DNA of 64,000 nt, taken from NCBI GenBank assembly GCA_015680685.1, contig MNCI01026431.1:585377-649376 (forward strand), read 5' to 3'. A model generated the notes under the pieces. The model was not told the DNA's origin, searched no databases, and worked only from the letters and a program-made list of their open reading frames with translations. Positions 1 to 11,792 of this stretch are shown here, in pieces. Numbering within the stretch: position 1 is the stretch's first letter; each line of letters starts with the position of its first letter. A program made the position numbers and the translations under genes. This DNA is from Gnetum montanum (lineage: Eukaryota; Streptophyta; Gnetopsida; Gnetales; Gnetaceae).

Positions 1-1862
1 AAAGTATGGCTAGATCTTTTTTAAAGTGTTACACTTCTTATATATTACTTTAGTATTTAGCATATCATATACAAAGATTTTGACATAGGCCACATTATTT
101 CCATCTTTTTTAATGAAGAGGGTAATAATAATATCTTGATTGTTGCAAGATTGAAACCTATGGAGTTCATATATGCTAAGACTTTGATGTACCATGCTCT
201 TGGTGTTTTTTAAATCTCATAGAAAGAGTTCTTCAACAAAAAAAATCTTTCCTCTTATCCAAGTATATCAAAGTCCTTTAATTAAAACATATAGATCTCT
301 TCTTCAAGGTTACCATTTAGAAATGTTATTTCACATCCAGGTAATAAAGTTTCCATCTATTGTATGGTGAAAGTATCACCCATGTTTGAATAGTTTCTCA
401 TTATGTAACATCCTATCCCATATTAAGGACAGAATTGTATCATTAACAATGTAACTAACCTTCGAAAGAAGGTGTGTCTCATTATAAGGAATTGTAACTA
501 TTCATGGTATATCTTGGGGATGGGTTAGATTTGTGAAATTTAAGGTTGTGTCTTAGAGGTTGTATTAAACATATAGTTGCATAACCAGATTAACAAGCGA
601 TGAGAGTTGGATGAAGCAAAATAAGAAGGGATTGATCACCCCTTTGGTCTTATGACCTAACCATGGTGACAATGTTGGATTGTCTTAAGGGTCTTATGTG
701 TCATAGGAAGATAACCTAGGATCAACAACAGTGTATTCAAATAAATTTCATTAATAAAGTCCATTGTTTATTTTCTTTTTCCATTTCATTATCTTGCCAT
801 TACTTTTATGTTCTAACACATGGTTCAAATTATTTTGACATTAAGCAACAATTATATGCAATAAATGATTGTATTTCTTAACATTCAAGAACTGGATGTC
901 ACATTTGTTATTAGAGTAAACCATGGTTCAAGAGCCAAAAGTGGATTGAATAAAGAAAAAGTAATTGATGTTCTTTTATTAATAAAAAATGGAGTACATA
1001 AATAAAGAAGATGGGATATGGAAACGTGTAAACATGGATGACATAGGTTGAATTAAACATCCAACTTAAAAGACTAAAGGAGATCCTTGGCAATTTTTGC
1101 TTGAGCCACTTGCTCTTTCTTAGTAGCATCATCTTTTTCAAGTACATCTTAATGTCCAAACAATTGCATCATCTTTTTCAAGTACATCTTAATGTATAAA
1201 CAATCCATCATAGAGTTTTTCAATGTACTTAGTGGCACTCTTTGCAATGACCTTCACCTTGGTAGCTTTTTCAAGTTCCAATTTCAATAAGTTAATTTAA
1301 AGTGTCCATTGTGCCACATCCTCCTACCATTATTTCTCATTCCTTTACATGCACAAGATAAGGGTAGTAAGTAAAAAAAAAAGAGAGCAAAAAGAAAAAG
1401 AAAAACAATAAGAATTCACTACTTACATGAAGTCTATTAATTTTAATGTGGAGGATATGTTCATGATGTAGCAAGTGTTGGACTAAGCAAGTAGCACTTT
1501 CTAGTTCCCTGAAAATCTATTCAAGATTCTTGGTGATCTTTGAAACATCCTTGGGAACTTCTAGAAATGTAAAGAAATCATCAAATTGCACTAATTCATA
1601 ATCACCTTTGAAGCCACAAGACTTATACTCTCATAGAGGATATAACTTTTCATGAACAAAGTGTAGAGTATTCTTAGCAATTTGATCACTAATATTATGA
1701 AGAAGAATAGATTCTTCCTCTATAACAGCTATCATTTGTCCTATAGAATAGGACCAAGTTTTGATGATAACCAAAGAAATCACATTGATGGAAAGGGATT
1801 CAAAAGAATGGAACATTGCTGTAGTTTGTGGATCCCTAAATAGAATTGAACTTTTCACTAGA
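1..1862. other. Anonymous AT-rich DNA
   Basis: I see no recognisable gene or transposon domain here. The short ORFs have no family signature and are broken by stops. The only internal structure I noticed is a 40-bp tandem duplication near 1126. The right edge is set by the point where the two LINE copies of the window begin to match each other, at the shared word GTCACCTATG. Confidence 0.6.
1126..1205. repeat. 40-bp tandem duplication (2 copies)
   Basis: The sequence GCATCATCTTTTTCAAG and the following 13 bases occur at 1126 and again at 1166, a period of 40 bp. Only two copies are present. It is a simple local duplication with no other feature attached. Confidence 0.85.
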
Positions 1863-2146
1863 GTCACCTATGGAGAGTGTACCTATGGAGATTTTAGGGG
1901 TGGTGTAGTAGCCCACTTAGATCCAAACTTATGTGGGGATTCCCTTCCCAACTCTTGAATAAAGTATTCTTAGCTCAAGGATATGTGCAACATAGAATGT
2001 GAAAATAACATTAAAAAGGAAGGTATTTGAAACCTGATAAACAATAAGTAGTTTGAATTTACATATGTTTCTTTTTTCTTTTATTTACCACTCAATCCCT
2101 ATCCACTTGAATCTTGTCTAGTGTACTAATTTTGACTAAAATTAGT

Positions 2147-2173
2147 GATATATATATGATGATGATGATGATG
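2147..2173. repeat. AT/ATG microsatellite
   Basis: A short run of TA dinucleotides passes into about five ATG trinucleotides. At the matching place in LINE copy 2 there is a TG dinucleotide run (7211-7232), so the same unstable site has expanded different units in the two copies. Confidence 0.8.
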
Positions 2174-2649
2174 GACCTTGAAACTTGGTTTCGTTGCCTC
2201 TACTTCATCTATCCTTGGACTTTCTTCCCTAGAACCTCTCCCTAATTCAGTTTATAGGCCATTTACACTAGCACATGAATACCATGGAAAAAATAATTAA
2301 TAAATAAGAAGAGGTAGATCTTTTTTTATTTTTAGTTTCTTCAAATCTTCTTCGATCATATTTTTCCATGTCTTGTTTGGTCTTTCTTTTGATGGCTTTC
2401 TTGGAATAGTGATGCAAAAACCTTTGCATATAGGCTCATTGTGTGATCTTCTTTGCACATGTCCAAACTATTCAAGCTATCATTCTTATAGCTTATTTGA
2501 AGTAGATGCTACTCCAAGTCTTCCTCTAATGTCTATATTATGTAGTTTATCTTTTTTTCAGAATATTCAAAATCCATCAAAGTAATCACATTTCTACCAT
2601 AATATTTTTTTGTTTATGTCTCCTTTGCATTGCCCAACGTTCAACATCA

Positions 2650-3700
2650 TATAAGATATCATGCCTAATTGTTGTCCTACAAAATTTGCCCCTTAATTTT
2701 ATTCATATTCTTCTATCACATAGAAGACCACTAGCTTGTCTTCATTTTGATCATCTTGCCTCAATTTTGTTTTTAATATCATTATCAATTTTACCATTTG
2801 ATTAGAAGATTGATCCTAGGTAACAAAACTATTTGTAGTGAGGAACTTTTTTTCTTTGAATAATCACTTCTATTTCACTATTATTTATATTACCATTAAA
2901 AGTGCATCCTTTATATTTTTTCCTACTTCTACTAATTTTTAAGCCTTTTGATTCTAGATCATATCTCTACTTCTTCATTTTAGTTGCAATATTTTCTTGA
3001 GATGTATCCACTAAGACAATATCATTTGCAAATAGCATACATCAAGGAATTTCATCTTGCATTTCCTTTATTAATTCATCCATAATAATAGCAAATAAGT
3101 ACATGCTAAGTGTAGACCCTTGATGTAGACCTATCATGATTGGAAAACTAGTTGTTATTCCACAAGATGTTCTAATTTTAGTGGTGGCTCCTTTATACAT
3201 GTCTTGAATTACTTTAATATATTTATTAGGGATGTTTTTCCTTTGCAAGGCTCACCAAATAATATTTCTAGGCACTTTTTCATATGCTTTTTCCAAATCA
3301 ATAAAGATCATATTTAGTTTTTCTCTATGTTTTCTAAATTTCTCTATTAGTTGTTGTATAAAAAAAAATGCTTCCATAGTAGATCTCCCTAGCATAAATT
3401 CAATTGATTTTCTAACACTATTGATTCAAGTTTGAGACAATGCTCCATGATTCTCTCCCAAAGCTTTATAGTATGGCTCATTAACTTAATCCCTATATAT
3501 TTTGCACAATTTTATACATCTTCTTTATTTTTGTAAATGGGAAAAACAAAGCTTTTTTTTGCAATTGTTGGATATTTCTCCATCCTTCAAAATTTTGTTA
3601 AATAACTATATTAGCCAAGAAATTCCTGTATCTCCCAATGCTTTTTAAGCTTATATAGGAATGTTATCTAGTTCAATAGTTTTTTTTACCTTTAATATGG
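2650..3700 (-). pseudogene. LINE reverse transcriptase, copy 1 (broken)
   Basis: The best-preserved part is 3042-3248. It contains YIKVIQDMYKGA, RTSCGIT, FPIMIGLHQGS and YLFAIIMDEL, the conserved RT core of plant RTE LINEs. The catalytic box that follows reads F-A-N-D instead of the usual F-A-D-D, which would abolish activity. Frameshifts and stops occur on both sides, and a GTP-like C-terminal tail can be followed in other frames to about 2650. The protein would copy LINE RNA at a nicked target site. It is not functional as read. Confidence 0.8.
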
Positions 3701-4209
3701 CTATCTTCACCTTAGAGAAGGAAAGTTCATTAACAAAATCAAAATTTGGTTCTTCTTCTTGGATGTATTTTTGAAATTTTTCATTTAATGATTTTTAAAA
3801 ATGAAATTTTCACCTATCCAAAATGTTATTATCTTTTACCAAAATTTTGAAATTTTCTTCCTTGATGCATTTGGCATGATCAATGCCCTTACATTTCTTG
3901 TTTCTGATTTTTTCTAATTATAAATAGATTTTTCTCTTTTATTTATTTTTAATTTCTCATAAAAGCTATCCAAGGTCTTATTTTTGACTTTGTCTATTGC
4001 TACGGTTCCCTCCTTCTTCTCCACTTTGTATTTCAACTTGTTTTCTTGGCTACCACTTTGCTGCCATTTCTTAAACTATTTTTTCTTATTTTGGATAGCA
4101 GGTTACACTTCATCACTCCACCACCATGTCTCCTTTGGGATGTATTTTTTTGCCTTTTGTTTCCCTCAAAATGTTCTTTCCAATTTTTTGAGTATATCTT
4201 TCCATCTAG

Positions 4210-4890
4210 CCTCAAATTAAATTTGTAGAGCAATCCCAACTCTTAGTGCCTTTGTGAAGTAGTTGTTCTTTGAATAAGGTGATGTTATTTTCTTTTAAAT
4301 TCCACCATTTTATGCATTTAGTCCCTTTTCTTGTGCTACATTTAAAGCTTTGTATAGCCAAATCCATGATCATTAGTTGGTGTTGAGTTGTAAGGCACTC
4401 TCCATGTATGACCATGAAGTCTTTACACATGGCATAGTCTATTTTTTGTAGTAAGAAATAATCAATTTTTGTTTTGTCCATATCACTCTTATATGTAATT
4501 AAATGTTCTAAATAAGTATTTGCAATTGCAAATTTAGAGGTGATTGCAAATTACAATAGTGAATCTCTCATATCATTGTGCTCTCTTAATCCTTGTCCTA
4601 CATGAATATTGTCATATCTCATTTTCATAGATCCAAAATGACCATTAAAATCCCCTTCAATGAATATGTTTTTTTACTAGGAAATTTCTTAAGGTAATTG
4701 ATACATGAAATCCTAAAAATCTTGCTTAATCAAAGTTTGTAGGTTAATTAGTAAAGAATATGCCTTGATGACATTAATGATCTTATTTCCAAGCACAATT
4801 TTGATGCCAATAATACAATCATCATCTTGATATACTTACACTACTTTATCTTTAATAGATTAATCAATGATGATGCCCACACCATTTTGC
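4210..4890 (-). pseudogene. LINE endonuclease domain, copy 1 (broken)
   Basis: Reading on the minus strand from about 4890 one finds QNGVGIIID, then a stretch with FIEGDFNGHFGS, ANTYLEH and KIDYFL, ending in MVIHGECLTTQHQL (4212-4481). These are the conserved blocks of the RTE endonuclease, including the D-x-N-x-H-x-G catalytic block. Several in-frame stops interrupt it. The domain nicks DNA to prime reverse transcription. The N-terminal blocks lie beyond the truncation at 4989; their equivalents are seen in copy 2 near 19140-19310. Confidence 0.75.
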
Positions 4891-4989
4891 TAATTTTCTT
4901 TTCTTGAGTGGAAGAGTTTGTAACTATAGATTAAATCTTTAGCTTTCTCCCCTTTCCATCATATTATGGAGGCAATATNATTGATTTTT

Positions 4990-5325
4990 TGTTGGGATTT
5001 TTCACCTTGAAGGTTTTCCCTAGGGTAACTTTGTGTCTTTTTNTTTAGTAGTACAACCTCATAAGATTGGAGCTCAAGGAGAATTTACAAAGGAAGGAAG
5101 ATGATTCTCAAGATTATGCTTTGAAAAAAATGTGGTGGTCTGGATGCTCCCTTTGAGCTCCTTATATATTGTCATGAAACCCAAATTAAAAATGGATAAG
5201 GTAGTTTATTTTGGTAGGGAAAGGTACAAAACCAATTATAACATAGACATGAATAAAAATAGAATAAGGCAGGGCAAAAATATCTTGAGAAAATCAAGGC
5301 ATATTTTCCTTCATTCACCCTTACA
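4990..5325 (-). repeat. copia 3' LTR
   Basis: The segment runs from TGTTGGGATT on the plus strand to CCCTTACA, so on the minus strand it starts TGTAAGGG and ends CCCAACA. The TG...CA ends, the length and an adjacent purine-rich tract fit a copia LTR. A second LTR is not in the window, so the boundaries rest on one copy. Confidence 0.65.
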
Positions 5326-5337
5326 ATTCTCCCTCTT
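5326..5337 (-). other. copia polypurine tract
   Basis: The minus strand reads AAGAGGGAGAAT directly before the LTR. This is the form of the plus-strand primer of many plant copia elements, and it fixes the element orientation as minus. Confidence 0.65.
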
Positions 5338-5975
5338 GAAGATAAAGCTACTTTAAAGAATAGTCCAAACCATTTTTAGGAAATCAAGTTAGAAGAAGAC
5401 CATATGCTGATAGGCACCAGAGAAATGTTTCAGCAAAAGTTGACTTGGTGAGTACATTTGTAGGATTTTCTTTAGTTCAAAGGTTATTCAAAAGAATCCT
5501 TTGCTTTTTAATTTCCTTTCATATATAGTGATACTGTATTTCAATGTGCTTCATTCGAGTGTGAAAGGTTAGATTCTTGGAATGCTTATGGCACTTTAAC
5601 TATCACAACCAATATTAATCAGAGTTTGAGTGATGTCAAGTTTACCTCTTAGCCTTTAGAGCCATATAGCCTCTCTACATGCAATGTTAGTAGCAACATA
5701 TCTAGCTTCAGTGGTAGACTAAGCAATACAATATTGTTTCTAACTTTTCTAAGAAATGACATCACCAAAAAGATTAAACACATATCCACTAGAAGATTTC
5801 CTACTATCAATATCACTGCCTTAATCTGCATCAATGAAACCATGAAGTCCATTGGAATCATTTTTATAACAAATCCCATAATTTGAAGTACCATGAAGAT
5901 ATCAGAAGGCTTACTTCATTGCAATCTAGTGTTGTTTCCTGAGATTATACATATACCTACTAAGTTTTCCAATAA

Positions 5976-6846
5976 TGATGAGTCATAAATTTGTTGGCTA
6001 TGATATCGCACCCGTGACATCATGTACACGATATCGCAGATGCGATATCACAGCCTAGACGCGATATTTCGTACGCAATATCGCGGCCTACTTCCTCATC
6101 TATATATAAGAGGTAGGAAGATTTAGTAGGAGTCTTTTTGATTTTTGGAAGTTAAGTTAAGTAGTTTTGTAGAGACTCTTTTTCAATTTTTCTCTCAACC
6201 CTTTTCTCTTAGCGCATGCCCGTAGTGTGGTGATTGTAATTGTATGGCATCCTTATTCGAGTGTGACGTACTTGTACACACACATGACTGGAAATAAAGA
6301 TCGAGATTACTTCATCATTGCAACATCCACTTAGCTTAATTATTTATTTAATTTTTATTTATTGCTTTCTTAGTTAATATCTCTTCACCCTTATCTCCTA
6401 GTAACGTGGAATGAGTACGACTTAATCACAAGCATTCAAGTGTGACTACTTGGTAACCCAGTAGCGTACTTAGGCCATGCGCTTGGTAATCCTAGTGGTA
6501 GTCATGCACGAGGTCCAAGATGTGTACAAATGGTTAAGGAACGGATGCTCATCGCACTTAGGCTAGTTAGATTCTCTCTCACATATACTCTCTTTTTTAG
6601 TTTAGTCGATATTATTTACCATCATACCTAGAAGTACCATTAGTATAGGAGCACATCATACACCTCACTCTAGACTAAACCATACGTGACAAAGTTAATA
6701 TTAGTCCAGATGGGAAGAAAGCGAATTGCGATCTAAGAGTAACTATATAGATACCACAACTAGTCCGTTTGCGGAGTTCAACTAGATCGTGCGTGAAATG
6801 ATCATATTCGTATGGTTGAGTGTAGGGGGTACCTCGCCACTCATCA
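5976..6846 (+). mobile_element. Athila-like solo LTR, target duplication AATAA
   Basis: The LTR begins TGATGAG and ends CTCATCA, the same terminal inverted ends as the Athila-like element at 21790. It is flanked by perfect 5-bp duplications, AATAA at 5971-5975 and 6847-6851. The R/U5 end, reversed, shares the block GGCGAGGTACCCCTACACTCAACCAT (given here only as position 6805-6840) with the LTRs at 21790 and 30742. No internal sequence remains, so the element was probably lost by LTR-LTR recombination after inserting into the copia fragment. Confidence 0.9.
6000..6108 (+). promoter_or_regulatory. Solo-LTR U3: GATATCGC palindrome cluster and TATA box
   Basis: Five variants of the palindrome GCGATATCGC lie within about 90 bp, near 6002, 6030, 6042, 6060 and 6075. 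They are followed by the TATA-like TATATATAAG at 6101. Clustered short palindromes just upstream of a TATA box suggest transcription-factor sites in the LTR promoter. No protein is identified. Confidence 0.6.
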
Positions 6847-7210
6847 AATAATATAAAAAACATTAGGTCTACTAGAGACTATTTCATACATTAAACTACC
6901 GATAGAACTAGCATATGGAATTTTAACCATGAGCTCTTTTTCTTCATTGGAATTTATGGTGGGGTCACCTATGAAGATTTTAGTGGTAGGGTAATAGCCC
7001 ACTCAAACCCAGACTTATGTGAGGATTTCCTTCCCAACTCTTGAATAAAGTATTCTTAGCTAAAGAATATTTACAACATAAAATGTGGGAACAATACTAA
7101 AAAGAGAGGTAGTTTGAATTTACATATGGTTCTTTTTCCTTTTGTTTACCACTTGATCCCCATCTACTTGAATCTTATCTAGTGTGCTATTTCTGATTAA
7201 AATCAAAGAT

Positions 7211-7232
7211 TGTGTGTGTGTGTGTGTGTGTG
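7211..7232. repeat. TG dinucleotide microsatellite
   Basis: About eleven TG units lie in the shared 3' flank of LINE copy 2. The corresponding site of copy 1 carries TA and ATG units instead. Confidence 0.9.
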
Positions 7233-8173
7233 ATGAACATTGAAACTTAGTTTTGTTGCCTCTACTTCATTCCTCCTTGGACTCGCTTTTCTAAAACCTC
7301 TCACTGATTTAATCTATAGCCTATAGTATACTAGCATATGGATACCATGCAAAAAAATAATTAATAAATAAGAAATATATAAATCATCATCCTAGCCTTG
7401 TCCCAATAAAATGGGGTTGGCTACATGATTCCTTTTTTGACATTCACCTCTATGAAGAGGTAGATCTTTGTTTATTTGTAGTTTCTTCAAATAATCTTTG
7501 ATCATTTTTTCCATGTCTTCTTTGGTCTTTCTTTTGGTGGCTTTCCTAGAATAATGATGTAGCAACCTTTATGTATAGGCTCATTATGTGATCTTCTTTG
7601 CACAAGCCAAAACTATCTAAGCTGCTATAGTTGTACCTTATTTGAAATAGGTGCTACTTCAACTCTTCTTTTGATGTCTATATTATATAGTTTACCTCTT
7701 CTAGTGACATTCAACATCTATCAAAGCATTCATATTTCTACCACACTAATTTGTTATTCATGGCTCCTTGTATTGCCTAACATTTATCACCATATAAGAT
7801 AGCATGCCTAATTATTGTCCCATCAAATTTTCCCTTTAATTTTATTAGTATTCTTCTATCACATAGAAGACCACTAGATTATCTCCATTTTAACCATGTT
7901 TTCTCAATTGTTTTTCTAATATCTTTTATCAATTTAACCATTTGATTGGAGGACTAATCCTAGGTAGTAAAACTATTTGTAGTGAGGGACTTTTTTTCTT
8001 TGAATAGTCACTTCTATTTCATCACTATTTATATTTTCTATAAAATTATATCCCCTATATTCTGTCTTACTTCTACTATTTTTTAAGCCTTTTGATTCTA
8101 GAGCATATATTCACTTCTCCATTTTAGCAGCAATATTTTCTTGAAATGTATCCACCAACACAATATGATGATT

Positions 8174-8461
8174 TTAGAGCCACATCTTCATTTTATCAGC
8201 AATGCTTTCTTGAGATGTATTCACCAACATAATATCATTTGCAAATAGCATAAACCAAGGAATTTCATTTTGTATTTCCTTTATTAATTGATCTATAATA
8301 ATAGCAAATAAGTATAGGCTAAGTGCAAGCCCTTGATGTAGACCTACTATGATTGGAAAATTAGATGTTATTCCACAAGTTGGTCTACTTTTAGTGGTAG
8401 CTCCTTCATACATGTATTGAATCACTTTAATATATTTATCAAGGGTGTTTTTCCTTTGCAA
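8174..8461 (-). pseudogene. LINE reverse transcriptase core, copy 2
   Basis: A 95-residue frame carries the RT core with the blocks DKYIKVIQYMYEGA, RPTCGIT, IIVGLHQG, YLFAIIIDQL and FANDI. As in copy 1 the catalytic box is F-A-N-D, not F-A-D-D. Frames on both sides are interrupted. The shared change argues that both copies descend from one already defective sequence, or from a lineage with this variant. Confidence 0.8.
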
Positions 8462-10081
8462 TGCTCATCAAATAATATTTTTAGGTACAATGTCATATAG
8501 TTTTTCCAAATCAATAAAGATAATATTTAGATTTTTTTCTATGTTTTCTAAATCTCTCCATCAATTGTCCTATAAAAAAAGCCTCCTATAGTAGATATCC
8601 TTGGCATAAATCCAATTGATTTTATGATATTCTTAATTCAAATAGAAGGTGATGCTCTATGATTCTTTCCCAAAGCTTTATAATATGACTCATTAACTCA
8701 ATCCCTCTATAGTTTGCATAATTTTGTACATCTCCTTTATTTTTGTAAATGGAAACAACCAAGCTTTTTCTCCAATTTTTGGATATTTCTCTATCCTTCA
8801 AAATTTTATTAAATAATTATTTTATCCAATAATCTCCTGTATCTCCCAATGCTTTTCAAGATTCTATAGGAATGTTATCTAGTCTAATAGCTTTTCCATT
8901 TTTTATCTTTGATAAGGCTATCTTCACCTCAAAGAAAGAAATTTCATTAACTAAACCAAAAATTGGCTCTTCTTCTTGGATGTGTTCTCCTTGAAATTGT
9001 TCATTTAATAAATCCTAAAAATAATTTTCCCATCTATCCAAAATTTCATTGTCTTTTACCAAAATTCTAACATTTACTTCATTGATGCATTTGACATTAT
9101 CAATGTCCTTACACTTCTTGTTTCTAATTTTTGCCATTATAAATATATCTTTCTCCTTTCTTTATTTCTAATTTTTTATAAAAGCTATCCAAGGCCTTAT
9201 GTTGGGCTTTGGCTATTGTTATGGTTGCCTTCTTCTTTATCATTTTGTATATCAACCTATTTTCTTGGCTATCATTTTTCTTCCATTCCTTAAAGAATTT
9301 TTTTCTTATTTTGAATAGCATGTTACACTCCATCAATCCACCATCATGTTTTATTTTGGATGTATTCTTTCCAATTTTTTGAGTGTAACTTTCCATCTAG
9401 CCTCAAATTAAATTTGCAGCACAATCCCAATTCTAAGTACCTTCATGAAGTAGTTGTTCTTTGAATAAGGTGATGTTATTTTCTTTCAAATTCCACTATT
9501 TTATGCATTTATTCCCTTTTCTTATGCTTCATTTAAATCTTTGTATAGCTTAATCCATGATCATTAGTTGGTGCTGAGTTGCAAGGCACTCTCCAGGTAT
9601 GACCTTGTAGTCTTTACACATGGCCCAATGTTTTTTTGCACAGTAAGAAATAATCAATTTTTATTTTATCCATGCCACTCTTGTATGTAATTAAATGTGC
9701 TTCTTAAAATAAGTATTTTCCATTATAATGTCATAGGTGATTGCAAATTGCAGTAGTAAGTCTCCCATATCATTATGCTCTCTAAATCATTGTCTAGCAT
9801 GAATCTTTTCATACCTCATTTTCTTAGATCCAATAGGAACATTAAAATCCCCTCCAATGAATATTCTTTCTTACTAGGGAATTTCTTGAAGCACTCAATT
9901 CATGGAATCCTAAAAATCCTACTTAATGAAAGTTTCTAGGTCAATTTGTGAAGCATATACCTTGAGGACATTGATGATCTCATTTTCAAACATAATTTTG
10001 ATGCCCATAATTCAATCATCATCTTGATATACATGTATCACTTTATATCTTTAACACATTAATTAATAATGATGCCCGCAC

Positions 10082-11777
10082 TGTACTAACCTAAATCGTC
10101 GGTGCAAGGTTGGAAGGGAAAACAAACACTGAAAGATCGTCGGGCAGACACAGCTGACCCTGCCTTCATGTGAGGGCAAGCTCGAAAAGGAAATGAAGGA
10201 AGAGTGCCTTGGATGGTCTGCAAGAAAATCAACCAAGGACTTCCCCGAGCGTAAACTACAGCTTGCGCTAGGTTATCGTAAACTGACGTAGTGCGCATTA
10301 AATGTAAACAGAAATGTATGCAGAAAGTGTATTGCAAATGGAATGTAAATAGAATCATAAATAGAATGTAAGAAAAATGACATAAGTAGAACGTAAACTA
10401 AATATAAAATAGTGTAAATAGAAGTAATGGCTAGCAAAAAGAACTGTATTGTATTGCTTAGAAAATATATGCACCAATCAAAGCATAGCTACACGTGTGG
10501 ATGGCAGGTCAAACGTTGAGCCCCGGGGTGATGTGATGTGATGATGTGATGAAGTGCTTGGATGCCAGGAGTCAAGTATGTCGAGCACCCAAGGATTGCT
10601 GGTTTGCTGTATGTTCTTCGAATTGCCAATGTCTCCAATTGCCCACCCTGATTTATGTGAATTGATAGGGTATTTATAGGGCTAGGCCAGGCTTAGGTGT
10701 AGAATTCAAGAATGGAATCAATGACTAGGAGATGAGAGGAAAGCGGATCTTGTGACATGTGTCCAATCGACAGCTGTATACGAGTTAGTCGTGTATGGGC
10801 AAACTACGTTTTTGACCAGGTACATTGCATCTTACAATTTGTGGGTTACTTAAGCCCATGAAAGTACATTTAATTTAGACCGTGAGGGCATGACAAGCCC
10901 ACAAGTGAAGATTTACAATGAAATGTACAACAAGAGAAATTTGATCCTAGCTCTCTTGACCATGGATCAAGTGCTGTAGGATGTCGAGAGGTCGATTTGT
11001 GGCTGTTCGAGGTATCTCTGTTTGACCAGGGCTTCCAACATGAGTTGATGTTCCTTCAGTGTGAGTTGAGTTGAGCTTCAACTTGAGTTTCATCATGTTC
11101 ATGCTACACTCATGCCTAGTGTGACCTTCAGTGTGAGTACCAACATCCCAACGTGCTAGCGTGTGTACACTACAGTGTACGTTGCACTCACGCCCAGCGT
11201 GACCTTTAGCGTGAGTAATATAAAAGACACTTTTTGACACCATTTTTTTTGAATTCTGAAGCCTAGATTTTTGAAGTGTGACTGCTACCTGCTTGTGTGT
11301 GATCTTGAGGTTGAAAACTAAGGTTGATGTGTGTTATTCTTGAGCCCTTTTTGGCAGGTCATGCTCCACTCATGCTGCAGTGTGACCACAGTGTGACCTA
11401 CAGCATCACTTGCAAACACCTATGAAAACTTACAATTTGGAGATTCTAGAGGTTGAAGTCTAGAGGTTGTAGATGGTGAGCTCGAGGATGATTTGCTCCT
11501 TTAAAAATATAATTGTTTTGACCCGATTTGGAGGCTTTGAGAGTTGGTCACGCTGGACTCACCCTACAGTGTGACCACAATGTGCCCACAACATGCCCTT
11601 CATCTTTTGACTTGATTAAGTTGGTCACACTGGGGGCAAGCTAGTTTTGAGAGCGTTAGCAACCTACCTTGGGCAAGCTGGGTGTGAGCTTCATGGATTA
11701 GCCAAATTTTTCCTCTAGATGCACAAAAGGGCTTGAGTCGTTTTCAAAGTGTTTAGGTTGAAATTAGTGGTGTTTCA
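10082..11777 (-). repeat. Tat-A 3' LTR (left)
   Basis: The repeat begins TGTACTAACC and ends GGTGTTTCA on the plus strand, with TG...CA termini. It pairs with 17420-19128. A TATA box (CCTATAAATA on the minus strand) lies at 10671-10680. Upstream of it in element orientation, 11040-11600 is crowded with the words GCGTGAC, AGTGTGAC and their complements. Confidence 0.9.
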
Positions 11778-11792
11778 TTGGCCCCTCTTTGT
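11778..11792 (-). other. Tat-A polypurine tract
   Basis: The minus strand reads CAAAGAGGGGCCAA directly before the 3' LTR. Its counterpart in Tat-B is CAAAGAAGGTCCAA at 32781-32794. The purine run fixes the orientation of both elements. Confidence 0.75.

Larger units (their letters stand above)
1863..4989 (-). mobile_element. RTE-clade LINE, copy 1, decayed
   Basis: This is a minus-strand non-LTR retrotransposon with an apurinic-type endonuclease followed by reverse transcriptase, the order of plant RTE elements. Protein signatures are seen in several frames, so the ORF is broken. It matches copy 2 (6964-10081 plus 19129-19460) along its length, including about 400 bp beyond the position of the canonical RTE 3' end. 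Copy 1 lacks an 82-bp piece (equivalent to 7375-7456) that holds the typical RTE terminal motif. The 5' end is cut off next to the copia LTR at 4990, so the N-terminal endonuclease is missing. No target duplication was found. Confidence 0.8.
5640..6960 (-). pseudogene. copia RT end and RNase H (broken)
   Basis: From about 6950 the minus strand reads KELMVKIPYASSIGSLMY and SSRPNVFYIIG, then, after the solo LTR, GTSNYGICY, GFIDAD, DSRKSSSGYVFNLFGDVIS and STTEARYV. These are the conserved blocks leading into and through the copia RNase H. Several tryptophan or glutamine positions are now stops. The enzyme would degrade the RNA strand during cDNA synthesis. It is non-functional here. Confidence 0.8.
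4990..6963 (-). mobile_element. Ty1/copia 3' fragment, interrupted by a solo LTR
   Basis: The fragment contains, on the minus strand, the end of RT, RNase H, a polypurine tract and a 336-bp 3' LTR. The left half (4990-5975) and the right half (6852-6963) become contiguous in protein sequence once the solo LTR at 5976-6846 and one AATAA duplicate are removed. The 5' part of the element is missing and the fragment stops where LINE copy 2 begins. Single Ns at 4979 and 5043 lie at and just inside the left edge. Confidence 0.75.
6964..10081 (-). mobile_element. RTE-clade LINE, copy 2, main part
   Basis: This aligns with copy 1 throughout and keeps the canonical plant RTE 3' end. At 7381-7432 it has the AATGGGGTTGGCTACATG block next to ATCATCATCC. 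RT blocks are readable at 8174-8461 (YIKVIQYMYEGA, VGLHQG, YLFAIIIDQL, WFMLFANDI). The 5' part is split off by the LTR element inserted at 10082 and resumes at 19129. The ORF is broken by many stops and frameshifts. Confidence 0.85.
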
